DNA of 64,000 nucleotides, taken from contig NZ_CP119082.1 in NCBI RefSeq assembly GCF_029027965.1, forward strand, positions 62,001-126,000, given 5' to 3'. Positions 10,122-18,302 of this stretch are shown here, piece after piece. This DNA comes from Paracoccus sp. S3-43. Lineage in GTDB: Bacteria; Pseudomonadota; Alphaproteobacteria; Rhodobacterales; Rhodobacteraceae. The notes below the pieces were generated by a model that ran no database searches, was not told the origin of the DNA, and worked only from the letters and a program-made list of their open reading frames with translations. Position 1 is the stretch's first letter; each line of letters begins with the position of its first letter. Both the position numbers and the translations under genes were made by a program.

Positions 10122-10571
10122 TCAGAACTTGACGATCACCGACAGCACGATCCCCGCCATCAGCAGGGTCGGCACCTCGTTCATCATGCGATAGCGCCGT
10201 CCGGGATGGCCCTGCCCCGCCAGCAGGACGCGCCGTTGACCGGCGCACCACATGTGAAACCAGGTCATGCCCAGCACGCAGGCGGCCTTGGTCCAGGGCC
10301 AGACCATCGACCAGTCGACGATGCCCGGCGTCAGCACCAGGGCCAGCCCGCTGATCCAGGTGGCGATCATCACCGGGTTCATGATCAGCCGCAGCAGCTT
10401 CTGTTCCATGATGATCAGGCTGCTGGCGGGTTCCGGCCCCTGACCGCGTTCGACGTGATAGACGAACAGCCGGGGCAGGTAGAACAGCCCGGCCATCCAG
10501 GAGATCACCGCCATGACGTGAAACGCCTTGGCATAGGGATAGATCACCGAAAGCCCGTCCAGCATCGCCAT
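10122..10571 (-). CDS. hemJ: Protoporphyrinogen oxidase HemJ
   Basis: A 149-residue integral membrane protein of the HemJ family, which oxidises protoporphyrinogen IX to protoporphyrin IX in haem synthesis in alphaproteobacteria. Seen: four to five hydrophobic segments, the N-terminal YPYAKAFHVMAVISWMAGLFYLPRLFVYH with conserved histidines, and the later TWFHMWCAGQRR and RRYRMMNEVPTLLM. The frame is open a further 27 codons upstream, but the ATG at 10571 begins the family match and follows a purine-rich AAGAAGAA stretch. ATG 10565 is the alternative. The origin region lies immediately upstream. Confidence 0.9.
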   Translation of the reverse strand: MAMLDGLSVIYPYAKAFHVMAVISWMAGLFYLPRLFVYHVERGQGPEPASSLIIMEQKLLRLIMNPVMIATWISGLALVLTPGIVDWSMVWPWTKAACVLGMTWFHMWCAGQRRVLLAGQGHPGRRYRMMNEVPTLLMAGIVLSVIVKF

Positions 10572-10676
10572 TCTTCTTCTTAAATAGAAAAGAAAGATAA
10601 AGGATGATGTTGATGTAGGGCCTGTGGACAGCGGGATAAAGCGGAAATCCAACGATTCGTCCCCGGATCCGCCGGA

Positions 10677-10685
10677 TGTGGATAA
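10677..10685 (-). promoter_or_regulatory. DnaA box (perfect)
   Basis: TGTGGATAA on the plus strand, that is TTATCCACA on the minus strand, an exact match to the DnaA consensus TTATNCACA. Confidence 0.8.
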
Positions 10686-10741
10686 TTCCGGGAAGATTAC
10701 GAAAAAAATTTAAGTACCTAAAGATTTTCAAAAAGTTAAGA

Positions 10742-10750
10742 TGTGGATAA
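10742..10750 (-). promoter_or_regulatory. DnaA box (perfect)
   Basis: A second TGTGGATAA, in the same orientation as the one at 10677, at the other end of the AT-rich stretch. Confidence 0.8.
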
Positions 10751-10924
10751 GTCTGTGGAGACGGGTGCTGCTGCGGCGTTCTCCACAGATCCGCGGCGGC
10801 GGGCGGGGCAGTTATGCACCTGGGGACGCAACACCCGCGTTCGTCGGACGTTCCGGCTGGGATTTCACCCCGGCCCGCGGCGCCCCATCCTGCCCCCATG
10901 ATTCGACCCGATTCCCCCCGGATC

Positions 10925-10933
10925 TTATCCACA
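10925..10933 (+). promoter_or_regulatory. DnaA box (perfect)
   Basis: TTATCCACA in the opposite orientation to the other two perfect boxes, about 100 bases upstream of aroE. Confidence 0.8.
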
Positions 10934-11029
10934 GGCAGGATGGCCACACTGGGCATCCCCTTGCAAAAGGATGCTTTTTTTCGGGGGCGGGGCGGCCTAG
11001 GCTGGACGGCAAGCCAAGGGATGCCTGCC

Positions 11030-11881
11030 ATGACCGACGATCAGCCCAGCCGACCCGCCCATGTCCCGCTTGCCGGAGTGATCGGGATGCCCATCGCCCA
11101 TTCCCGGTCGCCGCGCCTGCACGGCCATTGGCTGCGCCGTTACGGGATCGCCGGGCATTACATCCCCATGCCGGTGATGCCCGAACACCTGGCCGAGGTT
11201 CTGCGCGCCCTGCCCCGCCTGGGCTTCGTCGGTATCAACGTGACGATCCCGCACAAGGAAGCCGTGCTGACCCTGGCCGATGCCGTCACCGACCGGGCGG
11301 CGCTGATCGGCGCGGCGAACACGCTGATCTTCCGGCCCGACGGCAAGATCCATGCCGACAATACCGACGGCTATGGCTTCATTGCCAACCTGCGCCAGAA
11401 CGCGCCCGACTGGCAGCCCGATGCCGGGCCTGCGGCGATCATCGGCGCGGGGGGCGCGGCGCGGGCGGTGGTCGCCTCGCTTCTGGACAGCGGCGTCAAG
11501 GAATTGCGCATCACCAACCGCACCCGGATCCGGTCCGAACAGATCAAGGCGGAATTCGGGGCGCGGCTGGTCGTCTATGACTGGGCGCAGGCGGGCAACA
11601 TGCTGGAAGGCGCGGCGACCGTGGTCAACGCGACGTCCCTGGGGATGGAGGGCAAGCAGCCGCTGCGCGTGCCGCTGGACGCGCTGTCGCCGGCCGCCCT
11701 GGTCACGGATCTGGTCTATACGCCGCTGATGACGCCATTCCTGCTGGACGCCCAGGCGCGGGGCTGCCGGGTGGTGGACGGGCTGGGGATGCTGCTGCAC
11801 CAGGCCGCGCCGGGCTTCGAACGCTGGTTCGGCCGCCGCCCCGAGATTGACGAAGAAACCCGCAGGGTCGTGCTGGAATGA
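11030..11881 (+). CDS. aroE: Shikimate dehydrogenase
   Basis: A 283-residue shikimate 5-dehydrogenase, which reduces 3-dehydroshikimate with NADPH in aromatic amino-acid synthesis. Seen: the shikimate-binding GMPIAHSRSPRLHG near residue 18, NVTIPHKEAV with the catalytic lysine near residue 71, TDGYGF, and the NADP-binding GAGGAARAVV near residue 139. The frame is open from 10814, but AAGGG at 11016-11020 is well spaced for the ATG at 11030. ATG 11021 is an alternative. The stop overlaps coaE by four bases. Confidence 0.96.
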   Translation: MTDDQPSRPAHVPLAGVIGMPIAHSRSPRLHGHWLRRYGIAGHYIPMPVMPEHLAEVLRALPRLGFVGINVTIPHKEAVLTLADAVTDRAALIGAANTLIFRPDGKIHADNTDGYGFIANLRQNAPDWQPDAGPAAIIGAGGAARAVVASLLDSGVKELRITNRTRIRSEQIKAEFGARLVVYDWAQAGNMLEGAATVVNATSLGMEGKQPLRVPLDALSPAALVTDLVYTPLMTPFLLDAQARGCRVVDGLGMLLHQAAPGFERWFGRRPEIDEETRRVVLE

Positions 11882-12465
11882 GTTTCCGGCTGGGCCTGAC
11901 CGGCAGCATCGGCATGGGCAAGTCTACCACGGCGCAGATCTTCCGCGACCTGGGCCATCCGGTCTGGGACGCGGACCAGGCCGTGCATCGCCTGTATGCG
12001 CCCGGCGGCGCGGCGGTCGGGCCGGTGGCGGCGGCTTTTCCGGCGGCGCTGCGGGACGGCGGCATCGACCGCGCGGCGCTGAAGGCCGTGATCGCGGGCG
12101 ACCCGGCCGCCCTGGACCGGCTGTCGGCCATCGTCCATCCGATCGTCGCGGCGGATCGCGAGGCGCATGTCGCCCGCCACGCCGATGCGCCGCTGGTCGT
12201 TCTGGATATTCCGCTGCTTTACGAAAACGGTTATCAGGCGCTGATGGACGGCGTGGCGGTGGTCTCGACGGATGCCGACACGCAGCGGCGGCGGGTGCTG
12301 GCGCGGCCGGGCATGACGGACGACCTGCTGGCCCTGATCCTGTCGCGGCAGATGCCGGATGCGGACAAGCGGGCGCGGGCCGACTGGATCATCCCGACCG
12401 ACAGCCGCCATGCCGCGCGCCGCGCCGTCGACCATATCGTGAAGGAGATCGCCGCCCGTGCGTGA
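11878..12465 (+). CDS. coaE: Dephospho-CoA kinase
   Basis: A 195-residue dephospho-CoA kinase, the last step of coenzyme A synthesis. Seen: P-loop [17 protein letters not shown] at residues 6-22, the [14 protein letters not shown] substrate segment near residue 31, DIPLLYENG near 112, and the lid [16 protein letters not shown] near 158. ATG 11878 overlaps the aroE stop (ATGA), and the dnaQ start lies inside this gene's end. The aroE-coaE-dnaQ order is common next to alphaproteobacterial origins. Confidence 0.96.
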   Translation: MSFRLGLTGSIGMGKSTTAQIFRDLGHPVWDADQAVHRLYAPGGAAVGPVAAAFPAALRDGGIDRAALKAVIAGDPAALDRLSAIVHPIVAADREAHVARHADAPLVVLDIPLLYENGYQALMDGVAVVSTDADTQRRRVLARPGMTDDLLALILSRQMPDADKRARADWIIPTDSRHAARRAVDHIVKEIAARA

Positions 12466-13159
12466 GATCGTGATGGACACCGAAACGACCGGCTTCGACG
12501 CGGACAAGGACGACCGCATCGTCGAAATCGGCGGGATCGAGCTTTTCAACCACCTGCCCACCGGCCGGACCTATCACGTCTATATCAACCCCGAACGTCC
12601 CATGCCCCCCGACGCGTTCGAGGTGCATGGCCTGGGCGACGACTTCCTGCGCGACAAGCCGAAATTCGCCGAGATCGTTCAGGACTTCGTGGCTTTCATC
12701 GGCGAGGATTCCCGGCTGGTGATCCACAATGCCAGCTTCGACATGAAATTCCTGAATGCCGAACTGCGCCGCCTGGGCCGCCCCGCCCTTCCCTGGTCGC
12801 GCGCCCTGGACACCCTGGCCTTGGCGCGAGAGAAATTCCCCGGCTCGCCCGCCTCGCTGGACGCGCTGTGCCGCCGTTTCGGCGTCGACAACTCGAACCG
12901 GCAGCGGCACGGGGCGCTGCTGGACAGCGAGCTTCTGGCCGAGGTCTATCTGGAGCTGATCGGCGGCAGGCAGCCCGACCTGGTGCTGGACCAGCCCGCG
13001 TTGGGCGGCGTGGTCGCCGGACCCCAGGGCGCCGGCGGCCCGCGCCATCCCCGCCCGGCGCCGCTGCCTTCGCGCCTGACCCCGGCCGAGGCCGCGGCCC
13101 ATGCCGAATTTGTCGCACGTCTGGGGGAAAGCGCGGTCTGGGCGCGATATGGCGGTTGA
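12458..13159 (+). CDS. dnaQ: DNA polymerase III epsilon subunit (3'-5' proofreading exonuclease)
   Basis: A 233-residue DEDDh exonuclease, the proofreading subunit of the replicative polymerase. Seen: ExoI DTETTGFD at residues 7-14, Exo[12 protein letters not shown] near residue 91, and ExoIII with H-x4-D in [15 protein letters not shown] near residue 149. A Pro/Gly-rich linker (about residues 180-205) leads to a short C-terminal segment that would contact the alpha subunit. The start is GTG at 12458, eight bases inside coaE. The length fits bacterial epsilon. Confidence 0.95.
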   Translation: MREIVMDTETTGFDADKDDRIVEIGGIELFNHLPTGRTYHVYINPERPMPPDAFEVHGLGDDFLRDKPKFAEIVQDFVAFIGEDSRLVIHNASFDMKFLNAELRRLGRPALPWSRALDTLALAREKFPGSPASLDALCRRFGVDNSNRQRHGALLDSELLAEVYLELIGGRQPDLVLDQPALGGVVAGPQGAGGPRHPRPAPLPSRLTPAEAAAHAEFVARLGESAVWARYGG

Positions 13160-13210
13160 CAGATCCGCCTGCCGGTGACGCCATGACCTTGGGCTGACAC
13201 AAGGACGGCG

Positions 13211-14098
13211 GTGCCGATGCTGCGAGAAATCTGGTCCTTCTGGGCGGCCGTTTTCGAACGCATGGACAAGATCCATATGGGCCTGATCGCCGCGGGCGTG
13301 GCCTTTTATGCCATGTTCGCCGTCTTTCCGGGCCTTGCCGCGATCCTGGCGCTGTGGAGCCTGTGGTTCGATCCGAACGTGATCATGACCTATATGGACG
13401 TGGCGCATGAATTCCTGCCCGATGGCGCCGCCGACCTGATCGACGCGCAGGTGCTGTCGCTGACCTCGACCGGGCGCACCTCGGTCGGCTGGACGTCCTT
13501 CGTGTCCTTCATGGTCGCGACCATCGCCGCCCGCGCCGGGGTCGAGGCGGTGGTGGGGGGGCTGAACGCCGCCTATGGGGTGCGCGGCCATTCGACGATC
13601 TTCGGCTTCGTGCTGGCCTATGCGCTGACCCTGGCCATCGTCGGCATTTCGCTGGCCGGGCTTGCCACCATCGTGATCGTGCCGATCCTTCTGAATTTCC
13701 AGGTCTTCGAGCAGGTGCGCGGCTGGCTGGTGGCGGGCCTGCCCTGGGGGGCGATGTTCCTGCTGGTGGTCCTGGGGATCGGCATCCTGTATCGCTATGG
13801 CCCGAACGTGAAGACACCGCGCACCCCGGTCTTTACCTGGGGGGCGCTCTTCGCGGCGATCCTGTGGGCGGCGGCCTCGGTCGCCTTCTCGGCCTATCTC
13901 AGCAGCTTCAACAGCTATAACCGGATTTACGGATCCATCGGCACGGTGGTGGCGCTGCTGATGTGGTTCTATCTGGCCGGGTTTTCGGTGCTGCTGGGGG
14001 CGCTGATCAATGTCGAACTGGCCCGCCGCCGCCGCATCCGCGCCGCGCGCGAGGCGCGGGCATCGCTGCTGGCGGATGCGAAAAAGACGGCGGAATGA
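13211..14098 (+). CDS. YihY/BrkB-family inner membrane protein
   Basis: A 295-residue integral membrane protein of the YihY (formerly RNase BN) family. Seen: MGLIAAGVAFYAMFAVFPGLAAILAL, the family's first helix, about six membrane spans in total, the SSFNSYNRIYGSIGTVVALLMWFYL signature near residue 240, and a basic C-terminal tail. The molecular function of the family is not settled. AAGGA at 13201 favours GTG 13211; ATG 13217 is the alternative. Old annotations as ribonuclease BN are incorrect for this family. Confidence 0.9.
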   Translation: MPMLREIWSFWAAVFERMDKIHMGLIAAGVAFYAMFAVFPGLAAILALWSLWFDPNVIMTYMDVAHEFLPDGAADLIDAQVLSLTSTGRTSVGWTSFVSFMVATIAARAGVEAVVGGLNAAYGVRGHSTIFGFVLAYALTLAIVGISLAGLATIVIVPILLNFQVFEQVRGWLVAGLPWGAMFLLVVLGIGILYRYGPNVKTPRTPVFTWGALFAAILWAAASVAFSAYLSSFNSYNRIYGSIGTVVALLMWFYLAGFSVLLGALINVELARRRRIRAAREARASLLADAKKTAE

Positions 14099-14111
14099 CC
14101 CGCCGCCTTTT
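14089..14111 (+). terminator. Possible terminator after the yihY-family gene
   Basis: GGCGG at 14089-14093 pairs with CCGCC at 14103-14107, followed by TTTT. The stem spans the stop codon and precedes the convergent phyR. Short stem, so modest support. Confidence 0.35.
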
Positions 14112-14130
14112 GTCTGCGCAAAAAGACGGA

Positions 14131-14937
14131 TCAGGCCGCGTCCAGCCCTTCGGTCGAGGAAAAGAACATCGCCTGGCTGACGGCCGAGCGGACCTGTTCC
14201 TCGGTATAGGGTTTCGAGATCAGGAAGGCCGGTTCGGGCCGTTCGCCGGTCAGCAGCCGTTCCGGGAAGGCGGTGATGAAGATCACCGGAATGTCGCCCA
14301 GGTCGCCCAGCAGTTCGTTCACCGCGTCGATGCCCGACGATCCGTCGGCCAGCTGGATATCGGCCAGGATCATATCCGGGCGCGACTGGCCCGCCAGTTC
14401 GATGGCGGCGGTATGGGTGCGGGCCACGCCCGTCACCTCGTGGCCCATGGCCTGCACGATGCCCTTCAGGTCCATGGCGATGATCATCTCGTCCTCGATC
14501 ACCATGACCTTGCCGCGCAGCGACGCGCCCATTTCCGACAGGGCGATCTGGACCAGTTCCTCGGCCTCGGCCTGGTCGATCTGCATGACGCGGGCGATCT
14601 GGTCATAGCGCAATTCCTCGATCGTGCGCAGCAGCAGCGCCTCGCGGGAATTGGCGGTCAGGCCCCGGAGGTGGTCCTGCGCCCGCGCCTCGCGCGCGGT
14701 GCGGTCGGCATCGTCGATGGGCTGGCCCGAGCTTTGCCAGATCGCATGGAAGGTGCGGAACAGGCCGATGCGGATATCCTCCTCGGCCTCGAGGACAGAG
14801 CGGTCCGACAGGATGGCTTCCAGGGTGGCTGCGGCATAATTGTCACCGGCGTGCTGGCTGCCTGTCAGCGCACGCGCATATCGCCGCAGATAGGGCAGCT
14901 CGCGCCCGATGGACTGGGCAAGGTCGGCAGACGACAT
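14131..14937 (-). CDS. phyR: General stress response anti-anti-sigma regulator PhyR
   Basis: A 268-residue PhyR: a degenerate sigma-like domain (residues 1-135) fused to a receiver domain (about 141-262). When phosphorylated, PhyR sequesters NepR and so frees EcfG. Seen: acidic pocket E148-D149, phospho-acceptor Asp193 in LADIQL, the FITAFPE segment with the conserved threonine, and the SKPY lysine. AAGGATG precedes the ATG at suitable spacing. It is divergent from nepR-ecfG, the standard arrangement of this locus. Confidence 0.96.
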   Translation of the reverse strand: MSSADLAQSIGRELPYLRRYARALTGSQHAGDNYAAATLEAILSDRSVLEAEEDIRIGLFRTFHAIWQSSGQPIDDADRTAREARAQDHLRGLTANSREALLLRTIEELRYDQIARVMQIDQAEAEELVQIALSEMGASLRGKVMVIEDEMIIAMDLKGIVQAMGHEVTGVARTHTAAIELAGQSRPDMILADIQLADGSSGIDAVNELLGDLGDIPVIFITAFPERLLTGERPEPAFLISKPYTEEQVRSAVSQAMFFSSTEGLDAA

Positions 14938-14969
14938 GTTTCACATCCTTCGAATTTCACATATTGTGC

Positions 14970-14995
14970 GGAACCTGTCCTAACCCCTACAGGTT
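14970..14995 (+). promoter_or_regulatory. Candidate EcfG-dependent promoter of nepR-ecfG
   Basis: GGAAC at 14970-14974, then 17 bases, then GGTT at 14992-14995. The EcfG consensus is GGAAC-N16/17-CGTT, so there is one mismatch in the -10. Autoregulation of nepR-ecfG through such a promoter is usual in this family. Confidence 0.6.
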
Positions 14996-15034
14996 GGTCA
15001 ACGTGCGCACAAGATTACCGGGACTAACAAAAGA

Positions 15035-15220
15035 ATGACACCGAAGCGAGATGACCGTCGCAAGGCGGCAGTCGAGAAGCAGATCGACGAAAACTTGCGT
15101 CGCGCCTTTGAACAGGACACGACCGAAGACATTCCCGACCGTTTTCTTGCTCTTCTCGAACAACTGCGCCAGCAGAGTGACCCATTTCCAAAAGCGACGA
15201 CCCGCGACGGTGGACGGTGA
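15035..15220 (+). CDS. nepR: Anti-sigma factor NepR
   Basis: A 61-residue NepR, the anti-sigma factor that holds EcfG inactive and is itself bound by phosphorylated PhyR. Seen: the NepR core IDENLRRAFEQ near residue 17 followed by IPDRFLALLEQL near residue 33, the two helices that wrap sigma or PhyR. It is tiny but in the diagnostic place, between phyR and ecfG. The ecfG start follows its stop by four bases. Confidence 0.92.
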   Translation: MTPKRDDRRKAAVEKQIDENLRRAFEQDTTEDIPDRFLALLEQLRQQSDPFPKATTRDGGR

Positions 15221-15224
15221 CAGG

Positions 15225-15791
15225 ATGAAGACTTCCACGACCATTGATCCGCGCGATCAGCTGGTGGACCATTTGCCGGCCCTGCGCGCCTTTGCCTTGT
15301 CGCTGACCCGCGAAGGCGCAGGCGCCGACGATCTGGTCCAGGACACCATCGTCAAGGCCTGGACCAACATGGACAAGTTCCAGCCGGGCACCAACCTGCG
15401 GGCCTGGCTGTTCACGATCCTGCGCAACACCTTCTATTCCGCGCGCCGCAAGACCAAGCGCGAGGTCAGCGACAGCGACGGCATCCACGCCGCGCGCCAG
15501 GCCACGCGCCCCGACCACGACGGGCGGCTGGCGCTCAAGGATTTCCGGACGGCGTTCCAGCAACTGCCGGACGAACAGCGCGAAGCCCTGATCCTGGTCG
15601 GCGCCTCGGGCTTTTCCTACGAGGAAGCGGCGGACATGACCGGCGTGGCCATCGGCACCGTCAAGTCGCGGGCCAATCGCGGGCGGCGCAAGCTGGCCGA
15701 ACTGCTGCACATGGAAAACGGCGAGGATCTGGACATGACCGATCAGGCCACCCGTGCCGTGATGGCGTCCAGCCACACCATCGCCCGCTAG
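15225..15791 (+). CDS. ecfG: General stress response ECF sigma factor EcfG
   Basis: A 188-residue ECF15-type sigma factor. Seen: sigma region 2 (LRAFALSLTREGAGADDLVQDT and RAWLFTILRN, about residues 18-70) and region 4 (LPDEQREALILVGASGFSYEEAADM with the HTH GTVKSRANRGR, about 110-160). It directs transcription of general stress genes from GGAAC-N16/17-CGTT promoters. ATG 15225 is the first start in frame after the nepR stop, preceded by GACAGG. Candidate targets in this window are at 32875 and 35673. Confidence 0.95.
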   Translation: MKTSTTIDPRDQLVDHLPALRAFALSLTREGAGADDLVQDTIVKAWTNMDKFQPGTNLRAWLFTILRNTFYSARRKTKREVSDSDGIHAARQATRPDHDGRLALKDFRTAFQQLPDEQREALILVGASGFSYEEAADMTGVAIGTVKSRANRGRRKLAELLHMENGEDLDMTDQATRAVMASSHTIAR

Positions 15792-15800
15792 GCGGCGCCG

Positions 15801-17582
15801 GTGTTCCGGCGGATCAGCGATCGGCTGGATTTCACGCGCAAGCTGGGATTCCGGCTGGGCGCCCTTCTGTCGGTGGCGATCCTGCCGCTGGGGCTGATCT
15901 CTCTGATCCAGAACTTCAGCCTGGTGCGCGAGGCCGAGCGCGGGGTCGAACTGGCCCTGCTGGGGCGCACCTCCTCGGCCGCGGCGGGGGAACGGGCACT
16001 GCTGCAAAGCGCGCTGGGATCGGCCGACGCGCTTGGCCCTGCGGTGCTGGAATCGCTGGACCGGCCGCAGGACTGCGCCGACCTGATGCGGAATTTCATC
16101 GAACGCAGCGCCACCTATGTCTTTGCGGGATTCGTGCCGCTGGACGGGATCAGCATCTGCAATTCGTCTGGCGCGGACCAGCCAGTCGATTTCACCCAGT
16201 CCGAAGGATACAAGCGGTTCATGGAAGAACCCGGAACGCTGGTCACCTCGCTCCATGCCGGGACCGTGACCCAGCGTCCGGTGGTGCTGGTGACGCAGCC
16301 CCTGTATCGCGACCGGCAGATGCTGGGCTATATCGGCCTGACGCTGACCACCGAGCTGCTGCGGTCGACCCACAACATCACCTTCGGCACCGAGGGCGCG
16401 CGCATCGTGACCTTCAACCATCGGGGCGAAATCCTGACCTCGGACAGCGATGCCCAGATCTCGACCCGGGACATCCTGCCGCAGAACGTGAACCTGGTCG
16501 ATCTGCTGTCGCGCACGGAAACCACCTTCAAGGCGCATGCGGGCAACGGGCAGACGCGCACCTTCACGGTGGTCCCCGCCGTTCCGGGGCTGGTCTATGC
16601 GCTGGGAAGCTGGTCGCCCCGGACCGCCAGCGTCGGCCTGTTCCAGCTGTCGCGGCTGGGCGCGGTGACGATCCCCGTGGCCCTGTGGCTGGTATCGCTG
16701 GCGGTGGCCTATTTCGCGGTCTTCCGCATGGTGCTGCGTCACATCACCGTCCTGCGATCACAGATGCGCCGCTTCGCCATCGGCAACCGCACCACACCGC
16801 CGCCCGTGCTGTCCGACGCCCCGACCGAGATCTTCGATGTCAGCCAGACCTTCCACAACATGGCCCGGATCCTGATCCGCGACGAGGAAGCGATGGAGGA
16901 GGCGGTCGCCGAAAAGACCGTCCTGCTGAAAGAGGTTCACCACCGCGTCAAGAACAACCTGCAACTGATCGCCTCGATCATCAACATGCAAAGCCGGGTG
17001 ATCGACGATCCCGATGCCAAACGCGTGCTGCGGTCGGTCCAGGATCGGGTCGCGGCCCTGGCGACGATCTATCGCAACCTTTATCAGGCCGAACATCTGG
17101 ACGCGGTCGAGGCCGGGCGGCTGATCTGCGACATCGTGAACCAGATGGTCAGCGCCTCGGTCGAGCCGGGCAGCGATCTGCGCGTCGAGACCCAGATCGA
17201 GGCCCTGGTCCTGCTGCCCGACCAGGCCGTGCCCCTGTCCCTGCTGGCGACCGAGGCCTTCACGAATGCGCTGAAATACGCGGGCGCCGCCCCCGGCCAG
17301 GATGCGCCCTGGGTCAGGATCAGCCTGACCTCTCCGGCGCCGGGGCGGGGGGTGCTGGAGATCGCGAATTCCATCGACCAGACCGACAAATCGGGCGGCA
17401 CCGGCCTTGGCAGCCAGTTGATCGAGGCTTTCACGACCCAGTTGGAGGGTCAGGCCACCACCGGGGTCGAGGGCGACAGCTTCGTGCTGCGGCTGGAATT
17501 CGCGGTCCAGGCGGGCAATGTCGCGGCGGACGGACGCAATGTGGTGCTGACCTCGGCCGCGCGGGCGGGCGCGCGGCATTGA
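15801..17582 (+). CDS. Membrane sensor histidine kinase of the HisKA_2 family (PhyK-like)
   Basis: A 593-residue kinase, probably the phosphate donor of PhyR. Seen: an N-terminal membrane helix (about residues 15-36), a periplasmic sensor region (about 40-275), a second membrane helix (about 278-300), a HAMP-like linker, then the HisKA_2 box EVHHRVKNNLQLIAS with the candidate phospho-histidine at 380/381, and a C-terminal ATPase domain with LLATEAFTNALKYA (N box) and GGTGLGSQLIEAF (G box). The start is GTG 15801, ten bases after the ecfG stop. The HisKA_2 type and the location support a PhyK role; the signal it senses is unknown. Confidence 0.88.
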   Translation: MFRRISDRLDFTRKLGFRLGALLSVAILPLGLISLIQNFSLVREAERGVELALLGRTSSAAAGERALLQSALGSADALGPAVLESLDRPQDCADLMRNFIERSATYVFAGFVPLDGISICNSSGADQPVDFTQSEGYKRFMEEPGTLVTSLHAGTVTQRPVVLVTQPLYRDRQMLGYIGLTLTTELLRSTHNITFGTEGARIVTFNHRGEILTSDSDAQISTRDILPQNVNLVDLLSRTETTFKAHAGNGQTRTFTVVPAVPGLVYALGSWSPRTASVGLFQLSRLGAVTIPVALWLVSLAVAYFAVFRMVLRHITVLRSQMRRFAIGNRTTPPPVLSDAPTEIFDVSQTFHNMARILIRDEEAMEEAVAEKTVLLKEVHHRVKNNLQLIASIINMQSRVIDDPDAKRVLRSVQDRVAALATIYRNLYQAEHLDAVEAGRLICDIVNQMVSASVEPGSDLRVETQIEALVLLPDQAVPLSLLATEAFTNALKYAGAAPGQDAPWVRISLTSPAPGRGVLEIANSIDQTDKSGGTGLGSQLIEAFTTQLEGQATTGVEGDSFVLRLEFAVQAGNVAADGRNVVLTSAARAGARH

Positions 17583-17621
17583 CCGCTTGCGCAGGCAGGG
17601 CGGGGCATTATCTTGGCAGGC

Positions 17622-18302
17622 ATGGACGCGCGGGACGGCATTGATCTGACGACCGGACGGGGGCTGATGGCCTGCCCGCGCTGCGATGCCCTGCATGTCG
17701 AGGAAGAGCTGCAACCCGGCGAAACCGCGCGCTGCATCCGTTGCGGCTTCGTGTTGGCCAAGCCGCGCGCCGGAGCCTTCGTGCAGCTGATCGCGCTGTC
17801 CTTCACGTCGATGGTGCTGATGATGGGGGCGGTGTTCTTTCCGTTCCTGGAGATCTCGCGGATGGGGTTCGGCAATGCCACATCCTTGTTCGGGGTGGGC
17901 ATGGCCTTTGCCGACGGGGTGCTGCTGCCCCTGGTGCTGGCGGTGATGGTGATGATCGTCGGCCTGCCGGTGCTGCGGGCCTTCCTGCTGGTCTATACGC
18001 TGACCCCGCTGGCCCAGGGCCGGCCGCCTTACCGCCACGCGGCGCGGGCCTTTCGCTGGTCCGAACTGATGCGCCCCTGGTCCATGGCCGAGATCTTCGT
18101 GATCGGCACCGCCGTCGCCCTGATCAAGGTCGCGGGGCTGGCGACGGTGCATCTTGGCCCCGCCTTCTGGGCGTTCTGCGCGCTGATCCTGGTCAACCTC
18201 GCCTCGCGCGGGTTCATGTGCCAGACGACCATCTGGGACGCGATCGAGGATGCGGGCCTGCATACCGACGGGCGCGAAATGGCCGGGAGCCGCGTTTCGT
18301 GA
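17622..18302 (+). CDS. Paraquat-inducible protein A-like membrane protein, first half-gene
   Basis: A 226-residue PqiA-domain protein. PqiA anchors the PqiB/PqiC envelope-spanning lipid transport complex in the inner membrane. Seen: an N-terminal zinc-ribbon-like CPRC...CIRC pair (about residues 17-41) followed by four hydrophobic segments. Escherichia coli PqiA (about 417 residues) carries two such units in one chain; here the second unit is the next gene, overlapping by four bases (GTGA). ATG 17622 is preferred to the upstream TTG 17613. Confidence 0.88.
   Translation: MDARDGIDLTTGRGLMACPRCDALHVEEELQPGETARCIRCGFVLAKPRAGAFVQLIALSFTSMVLMMGAVFFPFLEISRMGFGNATSLFGVGMAFADGVLLPLVLAVMVMIVGLPVLRAFLLVYTLTPLAQGRPPYRHAARAFRWSELMRPWSMAEIFVIGTAVALIKVAGLATVHLGPAFWAFCALILVNLASRGFMCQTTIWDAIEDAGLHTDGREMAGSRVS

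Larger units (their letters stand above)
10572..11029. other. Putative chromosomal replication origin (oriC)
   Basis: 458 bases with no convincing gene, between the divergent hemJ and aroE. Seen: three perfect DnaA boxes (10677-10685, 10742-10750, 10925-10933), weaker ones at 10779-10787 (TTCTCCACA) and 10812-10820 (TTATGCACC), and partial matches at 10623 and 10754. An AT-rich stretch at about 10682-10750, flanked by the first two boxes, would suit the unwinding element. Genes on both sides are transcribed away from it, and parABS, rho and mnmE on one side with aroE-coaE-dnaQ on the other match the origin neighbourhood known from Caulobacter and relatives. Strand-composition skew was not computed. 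Confidence 0.85.

Noticed and set aside
9976..11031. Minus-strand frame of 351 codons running through hemJ and the origin region
   Set aside because: Low-complexity translation, overlaps hemJ in another frame and would fill the DnaA-box region; no family motif.
15024..16742. Minus-strand frame of 572 codons antisense to nepR, ecfG and the kinase
   Set aside because: Gln/Gly/Arg-rich shadow of genuine, motif-bearing plus-strand genes.
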